Source: Thermoplasmatota archaeon
GTDB taxonomy: Archaea > Thermoplasmatota > E2 > DHVEG-1
Direction: 5' to 3'
Assembly (NCBI GenBank): GCA_030615845.1
Contig: JAUWYM010000021.1
Coordinates: 1-8,485 of the forward strand
DNA: 8,485 nucleotides
Below, piece by piece: positions 6,597 to 8,485 of this stretch; the first letter of the stretch is position 1; the number at the start of each line of letters is the position of its first letter. A program made the position numbers and the translations under genes. The notes below the pieces were generated by a model. It was not told the origin of the DNA, searched no databases, and saw only the letters and a program-made list of their open reading frames with translations.

Positions 6597-6600
6597 TCAA

Positions 6601-6612
6601 TACATTTATGTA
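6601..6612. repeat. Short palindrome upstream of the pdxS promoter
   Basis: TACAT-TT-ATGTA is a perfect 5-base inverted repeat with a 2-base spacer, ending 11 bases before the pdxS TATA-like box. It could be a regulator site; the arms are short and AT-rich, so chance is possible. Confidence 0.3.
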
Positions 6613-6623
6613 CTACCATAGCA

Positions 6624-6633
6624 CTTAATAAAG
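6624..6633 (+). promoter_or_regulatory. TATA box of the pdxST operon
   Basis: CTTAATAAAG is centred about 26 bases before a predicted start near 6655, giving a leader of about 21 bases. That leader contains AGGGG (6661-6665), a modest ribosome site 10 bases before the pdxS ATG. Confidence 0.45.
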
Positions 6634-6675
6634 GAAGTTAGATATCCAATTTTGATTTTCAGGGGTTGAAAAATT

Positions 6676-7677
6676 ATGAAAAACTTAGATATCACAACAT
6701 TACGACATGGTACCGCTCTTGTGAAAAAAGGATTTGCAAAGATGCAGAAAGGCGGCGTCATTATGGATGTCATCAATTACGAGCAGGCAAAAATCGCAGA
6801 AGAAAGTGGAGCTGTTGCAGTCATGGCACTTGAAAGAGTCCCAGCAGATATTCGTGCACACGGCGGCGTTGCAAAAATGGCAGATCCAAAGATAATCCAG
6901 GAGATAATAGATGTCGTAAGCATTCCTGTAATGGCAAAAGTACGTATCGGACATTTCGTTGAAGCACAAGCCTTAGAAGCCCTTGGTGTCGATATGATTG
7001 ATGAATCAGAAGTACTGACTCCTGCAGATCCATTCTATCACGTGGATAAACGACTGTTTACCATACCTTTTGTCTGTGGATGTCGTAATCTTGGTGAAGC
7101 AGTTCGTAGGATATGGGAAGGAGCTGCAATGATCCGTACGAAAGGAGAAGCAGGCACAGGAAACATCATTGAAGCAATACGTCATCAACGAATGGTGACA
7201 AGTATGACACAAACATTAAAAGATATGGAGAAAACAGAAATACAGGCACTTGCGAAGGAGTATTCGCAAAGTTATGTGAACTCAATTAAAACACTGACTA
7301 ACCAGAAAGTAAAAGATACAAGCATTATTTTTGAAAAATACAGCTATAACACTGTGAAAAAAGAGATTGTTGACATCTTAAAAGAGATTAAAGAAATCCA
7401 GCGTCTTCCTGTAGTAAACTTTGCTGCAGGCGGAATTGCAACTCCAGCGGATGCAGCAATTATGATGCAGCTTGGTAGCGACGGCGTGTTTGTTGGATCT
7501 GGAATCTTTAAATCAGAAAACCCCAAGAAACGAGCAAAAGCAATCGTTGAAGCAGTTGCACACTATGACGAGCCGGAAGTGATTGCAGAAGTAAGCAAAG
7601 ATTTAGGAGATGCAATGCCAGGTATTGAAATAGAAACTATTCCTGAAGAACAACTCTTGCAAAAAAGAGGCTGGTAA
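6676..7677 (+). CDS. pdxS: Pyridoxal 5'-phosphate synthase subunit PdxS
   Basis: Synthase subunit of the deoxyxylulose phosphate-independent vitamin B6 route. It builds PLP from ribose 5-phosphate, glyceraldehyde 3-phosphate and ammonia supplied by PdxT, as a cytoplasmic (beta/alpha)8-barrel dodecamer. The 333-residue product shows the expected residues: Asp31 in VIMDV, Lys88 in VMAKVRIGH (first Schiff-base lysine), Lys156 in RTKGEAGTG (second lysine), the phosphate site [13 protein letters not shown], and FVGSGIFKS. It ends in the usual KRGW. Compared with Bacillus PdxS (about 294 residues) it has roughly 32 extra residues in the region after RHQRM (about 185-230). This matches the longer archaeal form, such as the approximately 330-residue methanogen protein. 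It is directly followed by pdxT in the same operon, and it supplies the cofactor used by the neighbouring TrpB2. Confidence 0.96.
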   Translation: MKNLDITTLRHGTALVKKGFAKMQKGGVIMDVINYEQAKIAEESGAVAVMALERVPADIRAHGGVAKMADPKIIQEIIDVVSIPVMAKVRIGHFVEAQALEALGVDMIDESEVLTPADPFYHVDKRLFTIPFVCGCRNLGEAVRRIWEGAAMIRTKGEAGTGNIIEAIRHQRMVTSMTQTLKDMEKTEIQALAKEYSQSYVNSIKTLTNQKVKDTSIIFEKYSYNTVKKEIVDILKEIKEIQRLPVVNFAAGGIATPADAAIMMQLGSDGVFVGSGIFKSENPKKRAKAIVEAVAHYDEPEVIAEVSKDLGDAMPGIEIETIPEEQLLQKRGW

Positions 7678-7679
7678 AA

Positions 7680-8273
7680 ATAGTTGCTGTCGGCTTATTA
7701 TCTATCCAAGGAGCAGTATCAGAACACATAGAATCAATAAAACATGCTTTTAAAGAAATGAATATCAATGGAACTGTTGTGATTGTAAGACATAAAGAAC
7801 ACATCGATAAGATAGATGCATTGATTATTCCAGGTGGAGAAAGCTCAACTATTTCTAAAATATTGGCTAAATCAGGCATGTATGATGCTATTGTTCAAAG
7901 AGTAAAAGATAATACTCTTCCTATTATGGGTACGTGTGCTGGATGTGTACTACTCGCAAAAAAAATTGTTGGAAACAAAGGAGAAATAACATCATTACGT
8001 GTGATGGATATTGAAGTAGAAAGAAACGCGTTTGGACGGCAAAAAGAATCATTTGAAAAAAGTATTGAAATCAAAGGGTTTTCAAAACCATATCATGCTG
8101 TTTTTATCCGTGCACCAGTCATTAAAAAGGTGTGGGAAACATGTAAAATCCTTGCAACGATAGATAAAAAAATAATTGCAGTCAGACAAAAAAGGTTCCT
8201 GGCTTTTTCTTTTCATCCCGAGCTTGCAGATGATTTTAGATTGCACAGATATTTTTTAGAGATGTTTGTCTAA
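7680..8273 (+). CDS. pdxT: Pyridoxal 5'-phosphate synthase glutaminase subunit PdxT, non-canonical start
   Basis: Glutamine amidotransferase partner of PdxS; it hydrolyses glutamine and channels ammonia to the PLP synthase barrel. With the start at 7680 the product has 197 residues, normal for the family. The N-terminal SIQGAVSEH, PGGESSTI (51-58), the nucleophile Cys86 in GTCAG, GRQKESFE, FIRAP and the catalytic His179 and Glu181 in FHPEL are all present. The frame is open from 7647, but the first ATG is at 7758, which would remove the first strand and the conserved QGAVSEH segment. No ATG, GTG or TTG occurs in frame upstream of it. I place the start at ATA 7680 because GAGG (7667-7670) lies 9 bases upstream. 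CTG at 7671, overlapping the end of pdxS and giving the family-like LVKI, is the alternative. Translational coupling to pdxS is likely. A base error in an original ATG is also possible. Confidence 0.9.
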   Translation: MVAVGLLSIQGAVSEHIESIKHAFKEMNINGTVVIVRHKEHIDKIDALIIPGGESSTISKILAKSGMYDAIVQRVKDNTLPIMGTCAGCVLLAKKIVGNKGEITSLRVMDIEVERNAFGRQKESFEKSIEIKGFSKPYHAVFIRAPVIKKVWETCKILATIDKKIIAVRQKRFLAFSFHPELADDFRLHRYFLEMFV

Positions 8274-8485
8274 GCTTTCATTATCGCCAGTAGGAAGATC
8301 CCCAAGGCAATTAATGCTCCGATTATTGCGCCGACAACTGATGAGATGCCTAGAAGCGTAGTTCCTGCAAGATGTATCGAAGGCTCCCCTAAGAATGACA
8401 AAACTTCAACAAACCAGAGGAATAAAAATCCAACCACAAGACCAATTACAATAAGAACTGCTCCAACTGCTCTGCTTTTACCTGA
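8270..8485 (-). CDS. Small membrane protein, 5' end beyond the window
   Basis: The minus strand is open from the right edge (first codon at 8485-8483) to a TAG at 8272-8270, giving 71 residues with no in-frame ATG until Met69, so the start lies outside. The sequence has two hydrophobic spans, about residues 7-26 (GAVLIVIGLVVGFLFLWF region) and 43-68 (TLLGISSVVGAIIGALIALG region), joined by a short polar loop, LGEPSIHLAG. The visible N-terminus SGKSR is basic and fits a cytoplasmic side by the positive-inside rule. The glycine- and alanine-rich helices suggest an integral membrane protein of unknown function. It converges on pdxT with overlapping stop codons. I see no family signature. Confidence 0.65.
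   Translation of the reverse strand, partial: SGKSRAVGAVLIVIGLVVGFLFLWFVEVLSFLGEPSIHLAGTTLLGISSVVGAIIGALIALGIFLLAIMKA

Noticed and set aside
7647..7700. pdxS-pdxT fusion or frameshift
   Set aside because: PdxS ends with the usual family C-terminus KRGW followed by TAA, and PdxT begins cleanly after it, so two separate genes are more likely.
7758..8273. pdxT starting at the first ATG
   Set aside because: This start drops the first beta strand and the conserved SIQGAVSEH segment, which is encoded in frame immediately upstream.
1..8485. tRNA or rRNA genes, CRISPR arrays, insertion sequences, phage genes
   Set aside because: I saw no tRNA T-loop signatures, regularly spaced long repeats, transposase motifs or terminal inverted repeats. 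Intergenic regions are all shorter than 150 bases.

Overview
The window is A+T-rich and reads as archaeal chromosome, probably a euryarchaeote related to Thermoplasmatota (inference). The archaeal signs are:
- short AT-rich TATA-like boxes about 25-35 bases before gene starts;
- T-run terminators without strong hairpins;
- a Thermoplasma-like threonine dehydrogenase;
- a TrpB2-type tryptophan synthase beta chain;
- an ACT-domain regulator of the archaeal COG2150 type;
- archaeal-type LeuC/LeuD;
- a long, archaeal-type PdxS.
The class I aldolase, in contrast, looks very like the bacterial FbaB enzyme.

Layout. A 5'-truncated L-threonine 3-dehydrogenase (1-944) and an FbaB-like fructose-bisphosphate aldolase (1028-2134, TTG start) lie on the plus strand. 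A leuCD pair (2188-3447 and 3444-3938, 4-base overlap) follows and converges on a minus-strand ACT-domain regulator (3954-4454). A 142-base divergent promoter region with phased repeats separates the regulator from trpB2 (4597-5952). Next are a very unusual tryptophan-rich protein built of two Lrp/AsnC-type ligand-domain-like repeats (6039-6563), then pdxS (6676-7677) and pdxT (7680-8273), the pyridoxal 5'-phosphate (PLP) synthase pair. At the right edge a minus-strand small membrane protein (8270-8485, 5' end outside) converges on pdxT with interlocked stop codons.

How the genes fit together. Most of the window concerns amino-acid metabolism and its cofactor: threonine catabolism, the leucine-type isomerase step, an ACT-domain regulator, a PLP-dependent tryptophan synthase beta chain, and the enzyme pair that makes PLP. 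The standout is the gene just after trpB2. It encodes 25 Trp in 174 residues, both halves end in Asp-Asn-Trp-Trp-Trp, and its fold resembles amino-acid-sensing domains. I propose it as a candidate tryptophan-linked sensor or sink, which is unproven. Also notable are a pdxT with no ATG, GTG or TTG available at the correct N-terminus, and a set of similar short motifs in the three intergenic regions from the regulator to pdxS.
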